DNA from: Corynebacterium sp.
GTDB taxonomy: Bacteria; Actinomycetota; Actinomycetes; Mycobacteriales; Mycobacteriaceae
Direction of reading: 5' to 3'
Length of the DNA: 64,000 nt
Assembly: GCF_030532715.1 (NCBI RefSeq)
Contig: NZ_JAUNKO010000004.1
Location: 124,001 to 188,000, forward strand
Numbering within the stretch: position 1 is the stretch's first letter; the number at the start of each line of letters is the position of its first letter. Of this stretch, positions 18,223 to 26,341 are shown piece by piece. The position numbers and the translations under genes were made by a program. Below the pieces are notes generated by a model, which saw only the letters and a list, made by a program, of their open reading frames with translations, was not told the origin of the DNA and did no database searches.

Positions 18223-19293
18223 GGAAATAAACCGCCGCATAATGTGGTCCATCTGCCGCGTTTCCGTGAGGAACGCGTCGTGGCCTACCGGCGAGGCGAT
18301 GCGTGCCATGCCCAATAAATTGCCCAGGTTTCGGGAAAGGTGTTCCTGCTGGTGGTAGGGATACAAAATGTCCGTATCCACGCCCGCCACCATGGTGGGC
18401 ACCGTGGATGATGCAAGTGCCTTGTTGAGCCCGCCGCGGCCCAACCCAATGTCATGCCGGTTGAGCGATTCAGTGAGCGTGACATACGAACCAGGGCAAA
18501 ACCGCTGTTCCAAGCGTTTTGCCTGATGGTCGAGGTAGCTCACCACCGCGAAGCGCTGCGAAGGGTCCCGAAACTGGCCGCGCGGATTTTCACCCGGTTG
18601 CGCATCGGCGGCGAAACGCTCATCAATCTCCAACTCGCCGCGATAGGTCAAGTGGGCGATGCGCCGCGCCGTAGCCATGCCCTCAAACGGCGCTTGGTCT
18701 GTGCCGTGGAAATCTCCGCCCTGCCACGCGGGGTCGTTTTCAATGCTGGCGATCTGTGCGGCTTGAATGCCAATCTGCCAGGCGCTTGCCCGCGCGGAAA
18801 CGGCGATGACGAGCGCCGAATGCACCATCTCCGGGTACATGAGGGTCCACTCCAAGCTGCGGGCGCCACCCATGGAACCGCCGATCACGGCGAATATGCG
18901 GGGGATGCCCAGGGCGTCGAAAAGCAATTTTTCCACGGCAACCTGGTCGCGGATCGAAACGGCGGGGAAACGCGAGCCCCAAAACCCGCCATCCGGGTGC
19001 GGGGAGGACGGCCCCGTAGTGCCGCGGCATCCGCCGATTACGTTGGTACACAGCACGGCGAAACGGTCTGTATCCAGCGCTTTACCGGGGCCGATGACGC
19101 CGGACCACCAGTCGGCGGCGTTGGAATCCCCGGTCAGTGCGTGTTCGACAAGGATGATATTGCTGCCGTCCGGTCGCGGAGTGCCCCATTGCTGGTACGC
19201 GACGGTCACATCACGGATCACGGCGCCGGCTTCGGTGGTGTAGTCGCCGATGGGCTGAAACTGCACCTCACCAGAGGAATCGTTGTGCGTCAT
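18211..19293 (-). CDS. metX: Homoserine O-acetyltransferase MetX
   Basis: The 360-residue alpha/beta hydrolase transfers acetyl from acetyl-CoA to homoserine, the first committed step of methionine synthesis. It shows the nucleophile elbow GGSMGGARSLEW, an upstream GGCRGTTGPSSP loop, the acid residue region AGVDTDILYPYHQQ and the catalytic His in SPVGHDAFLTE. ATG 19293 gives the expected N-terminus and length; the open frame extends 92 codons upstream through non-homologous sequence. An McbR-like site lies 43 bases before the start. MetY, the next enzyme, is encoded about 7 kb downstream on the same strand, so the two are separated by the haem locus. Confidence 0.95.
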   Translation of the reverse strand: MTHNDSSGEVQFQPIGDYTTEAGAVIRDVTVAYQQWGTPRPDGSNIILVEHALTGDSNAADWWSGVIGPGKALDTDRFAVLCTNVIGGCRGTTGPSSPHPDGGFWGSRFPAVSIRDQVAVEKLLFDALGIPRIFAVIGGSMGGARSLEWTLMYPEMVHSALVIAVSARASAWQIGIQAAQIASIENDPAWQGGDFHGTDQAPFEGMATARRIAHLTYRGELEIDERFAADAQPGENPRGQFRDPSQRFAVVSYLDHQAKRLEQRFCPGSYVTLTESLNRHDIGLGRGGLNKALASSTVPTMVAGVDTDILYPYHQQEHLSRNLGNLLGMARIASPVGHDAFLTETRQMDHIMRRFISLAS

Positions 19294-19335
19294 AAAGCTG
19301 TACTTTCTGCAGGGGAGCGATGATTTCCCCAATTC

Positions 19336-19355
19336 TAGACATACAGCTCTGTCTA
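19336..19355. promoter_or_regulatory. Putative McbR operator upstream of metX
   Basis: The sequence TAGACATACAGCTCTGTCTA has perfect TAGAC and GTCTA half-sites but a 10-base spacer instead of 6. Within it, CATAC-AGCTCT-GTCTA has the normal spacing with one weak half. The core AGCTCTGTCTA is identical to the metQ site. It sits between metX and the upstream membrane protein gene. Confidence 0.55.
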
Positions 19356-19904
19356 GTCCATTGCTTTGGAAGTATGCGATTGCACCGGCGCAAATCGGTC
19401 GGGAAACGGTTGCGCCGGCGGTAGGTCGGAAAACTCGAAGGGCTCTAGCTCTGGTTTCTGGCGCTCGGTCCAGATCGGCGACAGGCCCGGCATAAACCAC
19501 ACCAGCAGCGCGGTGAGGAACGCTGCGCCGCCCGCGCCCCACAGGGTGTATTTTTCCGGCACGAACCAAAGTGCGCTACCCACGATGGCGATGATAAACA
19601 GCCAGGTCAACGGGTAGGAAATCGCCAGTGGGATTACCTGCGGGGCATCTTCTGCCCACTGTTCGTGGGGGAAACGGGAGCGGGCCTCGTTACGGATCCT
19701 GCGAGGGGTTTTCAGCATCGGTGCGATTGCGGCGATAAGCGTCAGGAGTAACCCGGCTGCCATCACCAGCAAATCTCCGGCGGCGGCACCGAACGCAAGG
19801 ACTATCGACGCCGTGACCAGCGAAATCCGCTCCCCGTATGTTGGGGGTACTGGGCGGGCGGGGTCTACATCGGGATAAATGAGGGAAAAGGGTGGTGTGT
19901 CCAT
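19353..19904 (-). CDS. Conserved membrane protein, unknown function
   Basis: A 183-residue protein with four predicted membrane helices in two pairs (about 28-62: VTASIVLAFGAAAGDLLVMA and LLLTLIAAIAP; about 93-140: ISYPLTWLFIIAIVGSALWF and AAFLTALLVWFMPGL). Both ends are proline-rich and cytoplasmic or exposed. No family is recognised. It lies upstream of metX on the same strand but has its own 3' boundary at the McbR-like site. Its start is divergent from htaA, with the DtxR-like boxes between, so iron might also affect it. The ribosome site is weak. Confidence 0.65.
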   Translation of the reverse strand: MDTPPFSLIYPDVDPARPVPPTYGERISLVTASIVLAFGAAAGDLLVMAAGLLLTLIAAIAPMLKTPRRIRNEARSRFPHEQWAEDAPQVIPLAISYPLTWLFIIAIVGSALWFVPEKYTLWGAGGAAFLTALLVWFMPGLSPIWTERQKPELEPFEFSDLPPAQPFPDRFAPVQSHTSKAMD

Positions 19905-19981
19905 GGTCGTGTGGGGGTATCCAAAAGGTCATACCTCGAACGGAGGTGCGGCTGACCTTGGGGGTTTTCGAAGAAACTTTC

Positions 19982-20000
19982 TTAGGTTAGGTTAGTCTAG
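19982..20000. promoter_or_regulatory. Putative DtxR iron box 1 upstream of htaA
   Basis: TTAGGTTAGGTTAGTCTAG matches the DtxR consensus, recalled as TTAGGTTAGSCTAACCTAA, at about 15 of 19 bases, with a perfect left half. It lies 94 bases before htaA. DtxR represses haem-uptake genes in C. diphtheriae when iron is plentiful. Confidence 0.7.
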
Positions 20001-20014
20001 GTCGAGATTAATAG

Positions 20015-20033
20015 TAAGGCTAGGCTAAGGCAA
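20015..20033. promoter_or_regulatory. Putative DtxR iron box 2 upstream of htaA
   Basis: Read on the minus strand, TTGCCTTAGCCTAGCCTTA matches the same DtxR consensus at about 14 of 19 bases. It lies 15 bases after box 1 and 61 bases before htaA, so two dimers could bind on neighbouring faces of the promoter, which includes the AT-rich GATTAATAGTAA between them. Confidence 0.55.
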
Positions 20034-20093
20034 TCTTCTAAATGATGGGGGATTGCTGTCAGTCTCAGTTAAGTTTCAGGAGTTTTGGCTGCA

Positions 20094-21986
20094 ATGACTT
20101 ATCGCCACCACCCGAAGCCGCGGCGCACACCCTTTGCCGCCGCAGCAACATTAGCCGCGTGCCTTGCGATCGCGCCGCCGGTGTTCGACGTGCCAACCGC
20201 GCAGGCAGACATCGCGGTATGCGAAAACTTCGGCGGGACATTTAACTGGGGGCTCCGGGAAAGCTTCCGTGACTACCTTGTCGGAAAGGTCGCTCAAGGT
20301 ACCTGGTCAACTTCTGCAGATGTGGAAACTAGTGACGATTTTACCGACGCTAATTTCTATTTCTCGTTCGGTGTGCGCGCCGATGCCATTACCGCCGAAG
20401 ATGAAGACACTGGCGAAATCCCGCTGGCAGGTGAGATTGTGTTCGACGGGCATCACGGCGTATTGCACATGGAAATGTCCGATTTTCGGCTAAAGGTCGA
20501 TGGTGCTAGCGCCGAAATCACTGTGGACTATGTGGCCAATAAGGTGGATAGTTTCACGCACGGTGCGACGCCGGAAGAAATTCGTGGCAATGATATCGCC
20601 ATTGCCACGGTAAATCTGGATAGCGCCGTGAATTTTACCGCCGGTAAGGCGGCACTTAGCGGCACCCCCGTGCTGACCCCCGATGGGGCCGAGCTTTTTA
20701 TCGCCTACGAGGCGGGCCAAGCGATGGATCCGATCGGCGGCGAACTGGGCTGTGGCTCCTTGGGTTCTCGTGGTACCAGCGGCGGTAATTCGAACTCCAG
20801 CAAAGACTCCAAAGATCGCAGCGTTAACTCCGTGCTGAAGGAAACTAATGACTTCATTAAATTGATGAACGATCTGGTCACGAATACCGACAAGTTGATC
20901 GGCAATACCGAAAAGCTTGCCAATAACATCACCGGCGGCAAGGTCGGCGGTGGCGGGGGCGCCGTAGCTGGTGGCGGTACTGCGACTGGCGGGACGGGTG
21001 GCACGGGTGGCACTGGGGGTGCTAAGCCCTCTGGTGGTGCTGGCGGCACCGCAGCTGGCGGCACTACCGGTGGCGGCGGTGGTGGGGGCGCGGCAGTCGG
21101 TGACGGGGGCGGCGGTGGAGGCTCCGACGTATGTACCGCTGATGGTTCTGTTGGCGTAGTTGAGACCACTGGTAGTTGGGGTGTGAAGCAATCCTTCCAG
21201 TCATATATCACCGGGTCCATCGCCAAGGGTTCCTGGGCGCTGAGCGGTGTGGAACACAGCAACGGTCAGTTCCATTTCCACGGTAGCTCCGGTGCCGTGG
21301 ATCCCGGGAAGGGTACTGGCACTATTCTGATGCCTGGATCCGTGCATTTCACTGGCCACGACGGCGTGCTTAACCTGAAGATTTCCGATCTTGAAATCCA
21401 GTGGAACGGCAATAGTGGGTCGTTGATCGCCCAGGTGAGCTCCAGCGATATGGAAGGAAATCACAAGGATTACGGCCGCGTCGCATTGGCGGATCTTAGC
21501 TTTGGTTCCCTGAATGTGAATGAATCCTCCGCGAGTGGCACGGCCAGTGCCTCGCTCACCCAGGCAGGTTCTGCGGCCTTTGCGGAGTTCTATGCAGTGG
21601 GTACGGAACTCGATCCGGTGAACTTTACCGCCTCGCTTGGCGGCGCGGCCAGCTGTGCCGCAGGTCAGGGTGCAAGCGCATCGGGTGGTGCCGCCGGTAC
21701 CGGTGGCGCGGGTGCAAAGGCCGCCGCTAATGCGAAGACTGGTTCGAAAACCACGGCGGAAAAGAAGACTTCTGGGCCTGGCGTTGCGGCTCGTGTCAAT
21801 GGCGCGACCACTGATGGGGATAGCGAAGGCCACGCCAGCAACGGCAATTTCAAGATTAAAAACGCTAACGCTTCTGGTTTTGAAAAACCCTCGTTTACCA
21901 CGTCTGTGCTGCTGATTATTGCGGCGTTCGTGGTGGCGGGCGGCAGCCTCTCCCAGTTGGTGATGCGCCACCCGGCTTCCCGGTAG
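20094..21986 (+). CDS. htaA: Cell-surface haem-binding protein HtaA (two HtaA/CR domains)
   Basis: The 630-residue protein has a signal peptide cleaved after AQA (about 38), two HtaA haem-binding domains (43-220 and 347-521), a glycine-rich linker and a C-terminal membrane helix (TTSVLLIIAAFVVAGGSLSQLV) that anchors it. Each domain has the conserved Tyr after SF (Tyr61 in SFRDYLV, Tyr371 in SFQSYIT), a His in FDGHHGVL or FTGHDGVL (His120/121, His422) and a Cys near each end (43/220, 347/521). In C. diphtheriae, HtaA takes haem from haemoglobin and passes it to HmuT. ATG 20094 is 11 bases after AGGAG; TTG 20085 is too close to it. hmuTUV follow directly. Confidence 0.93.
   Translation: MTYRHHPKPRRTPFAAAATLAACLAIAPPVFDVPTAQADIAVCENFGGTFNWGLRESFRDYLVGKVAQGTWSTSADVETSDDFTDANFYFSFGVRADAITAEDEDTGEIPLAGEIVFDGHHGVLHMEMSDFRLKVDGASAEITVDYVANKVDSFTHGATPEEIRGNDIAIATVNLDSAVNFTAGKAALSGTPVLTPDGAELFIAYEAGQAMDPIGGELGCGSLGSRGTSGGNSNSSKDSKDRSVNSVLKETNDFIKLMNDLVTNTDKLIGNTEKLANNITGGKVGGGGGAVAGGGTATGGTGGTGGTGGAKPSGGAGGTAAGGTTGGGGGGGAAVGDGGGGGGSDVCTADGSVGVVETTGSWGVKQSFQSYITGSIAKGSWALSGVEHSNGQFHFHGSSGAVDPGKGTGTILMPGSVHFTGHDGVLNLKISDLEIQWNGNSGSLIAQVSSSDMEGNHKDYGRVALADLSFGSLNVNESSASGTASASLTQAGSAAFAEFYAVGTELDPVNFTASLGGAASCAAGQGASASGGAAGTGGAGAKAAANAKTGSKTTAEKKTSGPGVAARVNGATTDGDSEGHASNGNFKIKNANASGFEKPSFTTSVLLIIAAFVVAGGSLSQLVMRHPASR
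20934..21125 (+). repeat. Glycine-rich low-complexity tract in htaA
   Basis: Codons 281-344 of htaA encode mostly Gly with some Ala and Thr, for example TGGTGGTGGTGGA and GGGGGGGAAVGDGGGGGG. The DNA is a run of GGN codons and local GGTGGCACG-like repeats. It forms the flexible linker between the two haem-binding domains and could change length by slippage. Confidence 0.85.
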
Positions 21987-22027
21987 TGATCGTTTCTGAC
22001 TCAACCCGATTTTTTGAAAGGTGTGCT

Positions 22028-23143
22028 GTGACTTTCCTCCAAACAATTCAATCCCTGAAACCCAATCGAAGTTTCGCACGAGCGTTTGTTGCTGTGTCGG
22101 CGGTTGTGGCGGTCGCATTGACCGGCTGCGCATCCTGGGACGAAACGCCGCAAAGTTCATCTGGCCAGCTGCGTGAATCGCTGCCCGATGCTGGTTCGCT
22201 CAAAGACCCCCGCAGCTTTACCGGCGTGAGCGCAGTCACCGGCATCGGTGATGTCGTTCCCGTGACGGAAAACCCATCTCCGCAGTTGCCGGTGGAACTC
22301 ACCGACGCCGACGGTTACGACGTCCAGGTCGACGATGTTTCTCGCATCCTCGCCCTAGACCTGTATGGAACCTCCACCAAGACTCTGACCGGCCTTGGCT
22401 TGGCGGATAATATCGTTGGCCGCACCGTTTCCTCCACGGAGGAGCGCCTGAAACACCTGCCTGTGGTCACGCAAGGCGGCCACAATATCAATGTGGAGGC
22501 GGTGCTGGAGCTTCACCCCACCTTGGTGATTGTGGACCACTCCATTGGGCCCCGCGAAGCCATCGATCAAATTCGCGATGCGGGCGTGGATATCGTGGTG
22601 ATGGATCCAACCCGAACCATCGAATCCATTGGCCAGGATATCCTTGATCTCGGCGGTGTGGTCGGCCTGCCGGAGGAGGCCCAGAAGCTGGCGGATCGCA
22701 GCGTCGAGGATGCTCAGCAAGACCGTGAGGCTATCCAAAAGCTGGTGCCACAAGAGCCTCTCCGCATGGCGTTCCTGTACGCCCGCGGCAACGGCGGGGT
22801 GTTCTTTATCCTCGGTGAAGGCAGCGGCGCCAAGGATCTTATCGAAGGTGTTGGCGGTGTCGACGTCGCGGTCGAGCACGGTCTTGGGGAAACTACGCCA
22901 GCGAACGCGGAGGCCTTGGCAAAGGTGGATCCTGATGTATTCATTATGATGGAAGACGGCCTAGAATCCACCGGCGGAATTGAGGGTTTGCTCGCGCGTC
23001 CAGGGGTGGCGCAAACGAAAGCCGGGCAGCAAAAACGCGTGGTAACGGTGCCTGACGGGGCGTCGTTAGCCTTCGGCCCGCAAACCGGCGAAGTGTTGTT
23101 GCGGATCGCGCAGGCGTTGTACAGCCCGGAGCAACAACAGTGA
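22028..23143 (+). CDS. hmuT: Haem ABC transporter substrate-binding lipoprotein HmuT
   Basis: The 371-residue protein has a lipobox LTGC (Cys34) and a class III binding-protein fold. His152 (TQGGHNINVEAVLEL) and Tyr251 (FLYARGNGGVF) are 99 residues apart, the same spacing as the haem ligands His136 and Tyr235 recalled for C. diphtheriae HmuT. It receives haem from HtaA and delivers it to HmuUV. GTG 22028 lies 6 bases after GAAAGG; the open frame begins earlier at 21986 inside the htaA stop, without a ribosome site. About 70 residues after the Cys are polar and disordered-looking, longer than usual. Confidence 0.93.
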   Translation: MTFLQTIQSLKPNRSFARAFVAVSAVVAVALTGCASWDETPQSSSGQLRESLPDAGSLKDPRSFTGVSAVTGIGDVVPVTENPSPQLPVELTDADGYDVQVDDVSRILALDLYGTSTKTLTGLGLADNIVGRTVSSTEERLKHLPVVTQGGHNINVEAVLELHPTLVIVDHSIGPREAIDQIRDAGVDIVVMDPTRTIESIGQDILDLGGVVGLPEEAQKLADRSVEDAQQDREAIQKLVPQEPLRMAFLYARGNGGVFFILGEGSGAKDLIEGVGGVDVAVEHGLGETTPANAEALAKVDPDVFIMMEDGLESTGGIEGLLARPGVAQTKAGQQKRVVTVPDGASLAFGPQTGEVLLRIAQALYSPEQQQ

Positions 23144-24222
23144 GCGCAACTGTCGTGGCTGAAACGAGCGGCTATCAGCGGCACGCGGCGTCGACAGGCG
23201 CGGTGATTGCGGCGCGTTCGCGTCGGCGTGTGGCGCTGTTTATCGTGTTGGTGCTGCTGCTCGCGGGCACCGTCGTGGTTAGCATTGCGGTGGGGCAATT
23301 TACAGTTCCGCTGCGCGAAATTCCCGGCATCCTCGCCAAGGGGCCCGCCGGCACGGACATTATGGAATCGGTAGTGTGGCGCATTCGCCTCCCGCGCCTT
23401 GTGCTGGGGTTGCTTGTCGGGGCCGCGCTCGGCGTGAGCGGCGCGCTCATGCAGGCGGTGTTTGCGAACCCGCTTGCGGAGCCGAGCGTCATTGGCGTCA
23501 CAGCCGGCGCTGGGGTTGGGGCCGCAATCGCCATTGTGTTCAATTTTACGGTGTTTGGTGCGTCGACCGTCCCCGTCGCCGCGTTTGTGACGGCTGTGCT
23601 GACCACGGCCGTGGTGTATCAGCTTGCGCGCCACGAGGGAAAAGTTCACGTAATCAACCTCATCCTCACGGGTATTGCTATCAATGCCGTGGCCGGCGCG
23701 ATCATTTCCATCATGGTGTACCTAGCTCCAACGGCTAACCGCGAGCAGATCATCTTTTGGCAAATGGGTTCGTTGAACGGTACGCAGTGGAAACATGTGT
23801 CCGTGGTGCTCGTTGTGGTGTGCTTGGGGCTCCTCGTGTCCCTGCGCTTGGGTGGGCAGCTTGACATGCTCGCGCTTGGCGACGCCGCGGCGGGACACCT
23901 CGGCCTCAACGTTACGCGTTTGCGCATCCTTGCGATCGGTGCATCGACCCTGCTTACTGCGGGTGCCGTTGCATACGCGGGGTTGATCGGTTTCGTCGGC
24001 TTGATTGTCCCGCATCTCCTGCGCACCCTTACCGGTCCCGCCAACCGAGTGTTATTGCCTGCTTCTGCGCTGGCCGGGGCGATGTTGATTGGGCTTGCGG
24101 ATATCGCAGCTCGGACCGTCATTTCGTTCGCAGATTTGCCGATCGGCATTTTCACTGCGTTGGTGGGTGGGCCGACGTTTTTCATTCTGCTGCGCCGCAT
24201 GTTGATGAAAGGACGCCGCTGA
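23140..24222 (+). CDS. hmuU: Haem ABC transporter permease HmuU
   Basis: A 360-residue FecCD-type permease with about ten membrane helices. Typical signatures are RLPRLVLGLLVGAALGVSGA near residue 85, NPLAEPSVIGVTAGAGVGAA, and the coupling region GAVAYAGLIGFVGLIVPHLL. It forms the membrane channel for haem. Its GTG overlaps the hmuT stop codon and hmuV starts one base after its own stop. Confidence 0.93.
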   Translation: MSATVVAETSGYQRHAASTGAVIAARSRRRVALFIVLVLLLAGTVVVSIAVGQFTVPLREIPGILAKGPAGTDIMESVVWRIRLPRLVLGLLVGAALGVSGALMQAVFANPLAEPSVIGVTAGAGVGAAIAIVFNFTVFGASTVPVAAFVTAVLTTAVVYQLARHEGKVHVINLILTGIAINAVAGAIISIMVYLAPTANREQIIFWQMGSLNGTQWKHVSVVLVVVCLGLLVSLRLGGQLDMLALGDAAAGHLGLNVTRLRILAIGASTLLTAGAVAYAGLIGFVGLIVPHLLRTLTGPANRVLLPASALAGAMLIGLADIAARTVISFADLPIGIFTALVGGPTFFILLRRMLMKGRR

Positions 24223-24223
24223 C

Positions 24224-25087
24224 ATGTCCACCGCTGCCTGCCATGGGTCTGCTGTTGGTTTGACGCCATTACTCCAGGCGCGTCACGTCCGCGTGACCGT
24301 CGGGGGACGCACCCTGCTTGACGACGTTTCCCTTGACGCATATCCCGGCGAAGTCCTCGGTCTCATTGGCCCCAATGGTGCGGGAAAATCGACGCTACTC
24401 GCCGCGATGAGTGGAGATTTACGCCTCGACGCCGGTGAGGTATCGGTGTGCGGGTTGAACGCGCACACCGCCTCGCATCTCGATCTAGCCAGGCGCCGTT
24501 CCGTCATGCTGCAAGATGTGTCTGTCTCGTTTGCGTTTCTTGTGCGCGACGTCGTGGCGATGGGGCGCCGCCCGTGGTCCCGTACGTCGTATGACCAGTG
24601 TGACGAATCTTTGATCGATGCTGCTCTCGCTGCCACTGGGGTGGCGCACCTTGCCGAACGCGACATTATGACGCTGTCTGGAGGGGAGCGCTCACGTGTT
24701 GCGCTGTCGCGCGTACTCGCGCAGCAAACTCCGGTGGTGCTCTTGGATGAGCCAACGGCGGCCCTTGACATTGGACATCAAGAACAGGCTTTGGGTCTTA
24801 TTCGGGGGATGGCACGTGGGGGAGCCGCCGTGGTGATTGTCCTTCATGATCTGCAGGCCGCCGCTGCCTATTGTGATCGAATTTTGTGCCTTGCGGGCGG
24901 AAAAGTAGCAGCGTATGGAAGCACTCAACAAGTGTTTGTCGATCATGTGCTCTCATCGGCTTACGGGTGGCCGATTCGGATCGCCGACTCCCCAGATGGG
25001 GGTGGGTTACGGATAGTGCCGGAATCGAGCGGGGTGGAAAACCTCGACGTAGACGCGTTGGAATTACTCAAACCAACAGTCATCTAA
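24224..25087 (+). CDS. hmuV: Haem ABC transporter ATPase HmuV
   Basis: A 287-residue ABC ATPase with Walker A (GPNGAGKSTLL), signature (LSGGERSRVALSRVL), Walker B (VVLLDEPTAALD) and switch His (VIVLHDLQAAAAYCDR). It energises HmuU. The last codons overlap a DtxR-like site at 25085-25103 that precedes htaB, which suggests htaB also has its own iron-controlled promoter besides read-through from the operon. Confidence 0.93.
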   Translation: MSTAACHGSAVGLTPLLQARHVRVTVGGRTLLDDVSLDAYPGEVLGLIGPNGAGKSTLLAAMSGDLRLDAGEVSVCGLNAHTASHLDLARRRSVMLQDVSVSFAFLVRDVVAMGRRPWSRTSYDQCDESLIDAALAATGVAHLAERDIMTLSGGERSRVALSRVLAQQTPVVLLDEPTAALDIGHQEQALGLIRGMARGGAAVVIVLHDLQAAAAYCDRILCLAGGKVAAYGSTQQVFVDHVLSSAYGWPIRIADSPDGGGLRIVPESSGVENLDVDALELLKPTVI

Positions 25088-25120
25088 GCGTAGCCTTAGT
25101 TAATAATTGACCTAGCCTTA
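25085..25120. promoter_or_regulatory. Putative DtxR-controlled promoter region of htaB
   Basis: Two copies of TAGCCTTA lie 22 bases apart (25091-25098 and 25113-25120), about two helical turns. TAAGCGTAGCCTTAGTTAA (25085-25103) matches the recalled DtxR consensus at about 13 of 19; the second copy matches only about 10 of 19. TTGACC at 25108 could serve as a -35 element. Confidence 0.45.
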
Positions 25121-25201
25121 ACGCTTCCCTAAGGTAAGGGTTGCCTTTCATCCGATGTGTCGGTGAGGCGCCCCGAGAATGCCTAACACCCAGGAGTTCA
25201 T

Positions 25202-26212
25202 GTGAACATTTTGTCGAACCGTGTGCGCCTCACGAGCGCAGCACTCGCCGCCACAATGGCAGCCACGGTGGTTCCCAACGCCATTGCAGCCCCCGCAGAG
25301 CCGGCCTCGCCAGGAAATGCTGCCTCCGCGCAATATTGCGAGAGCTTCACCGGCTCCTTCGACTGGGGAATCCGCGAGTCTTTCCGCAAGTACATCACCG
25401 GCAAGATCGCGCGCGGCAAGGTGGAGTTCACCACGAGTGCCACCGGAACTAATCCCTCAGACAACGGCTTTGCGTTCCAATTCGCCCCCGGTGCTGTCAC
25501 CGCCCAAGACGATGACACGGGAACGATCGCATTTCAAGGTGACGTTACGTTCACCGGCCACGAAGGCTTGTTGAATTCCCACATCCACAATGTTCGACTG
25601 GTGATCGACGGCACCAAGGTGGACATCGTCGCCGACTTCGAAGCTGCCGAAGCGAAAGAATTTCACGCCGGCGCGGAAACCATCCAGCACAATGTCGTAG
25701 ACGGAGTGATTGGGCAAGTCACTTTGGCAAAGCCCTTTAGCTTTACCGCCAAGGAAGCCAACGTACTTACCGGTACTCCAGTGGTCAATGACACCAATAA
25801 CCAGTTGTTTAACGGTGTTTATAATCTTGGTGATCCGTTGGATCCAATTGGCGGGTCGCTGACCTGCGCGAAGTTCAAGGAACCAAAGGAAGAGCCAGGC
25901 GAAGTGCAGCCGACCCAGCCCGCCGAACCGAGCTCACCGGCAACGACAACTACGTCGAATCCGGAACCGAAGCCGACTACGCCAAGCACCGCAGCGACAA
26001 GTGCTCCCACGACGTCAAGCAAGCCGCAAACTAGTGTTCCCACTACCGCCCCGAATGCGGAGCCAAAGCCGGAATTCCGGACCTTCCGTGACTTCCTGCG
26101 GGACTTCCAAGGCAATCCGATTGGCGCGATTCTGAGCTTGCTGTCCATCGGTGGTTTGATAGCCATCCTGACTGGCATCGGTGGTAGCTTGCTCAACATG
26201 TTCAAGCGTTAG
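25202..26212 (+). CDS. htaB: Membrane-anchored haem-binding protein HtaB (single HtaA domain)
   Basis: The 336-residue protein has a signal peptide (cleavage near IAA-PAEP), one HtaA domain (about 46-222, bounded by Cys46 and Cys222), a Pro/Thr/Ser-rich stalk (230-290) and a C-terminal membrane helix (IGAILSLLSIGGLIAILTGI). The domain keeps Tyr64 (SFRKYITG) and His120 (FTGHEGLLNS). In C. diphtheriae a single-domain HtaB follows hmuTUV and binds haem as an accessory. GTG 25202 lies 6 bases after CAGGAG. The stalk resembles a wall-spanning spacer. Confidence 0.9.
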   Translation: MNILSNRVRLTSAALAATMAATVVPNAIAAPAEPASPGNAASAQYCESFTGSFDWGIRESFRKYITGKIARGKVEFTTSATGTNPSDNGFAFQFAPGAVTAQDDDTGTIAFQGDVTFTGHEGLLNSHIHNVRLVIDGTKVDIVADFEAAEAKEFHAGAETIQHNVVDGVIGQVTLAKPFSFTAKEANVLTGTPVVNDTNNQLFNGVYNLGDPLDPIGGSLTCAKFKEPKEEPGEVQPTQPAEPSSPATTTTSNPEPKPTTPSTAATSAPTTSSKPQTSVPTTAPNAEPKPEFRTFRDFLRDFQGNPIGAILSLLSIGGLIAILTGIGGSLLNMFKR

Positions 26213-26252
26213 GTGAACTCAGGCCATTCAGGCCGCTAAGGTACAGGTGAAC

Positions 26253-26286
26253 AAAACATCCCCTCGTTACGGCGAGGGGATGTTTT
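26253..26286. terminator. Strong bidirectional terminator between htaB and metY
   Basis: A perfect 14-bp stem AAAACATCCCCTCG / CGAGGGGATGTTTT with a 6-base loop TTACGG. It has A-tract and T-tract arms, so it can end both the rightward haem operon and the leftward metY transcript. Confidence 0.9.
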
Positions 26287-26341
26287 GTTGCGTGATGCAG
26301 CTTGTGGCCTCCGCGTGCTTACCGTGAGGGGCCGCGAAACG

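Noticed and set aside
20705..21262. Proline-rich open frame on the minus strand inside htaA
   Set aside because: It is the antisense of the glycine tract; long open frames arise there from composition alone.
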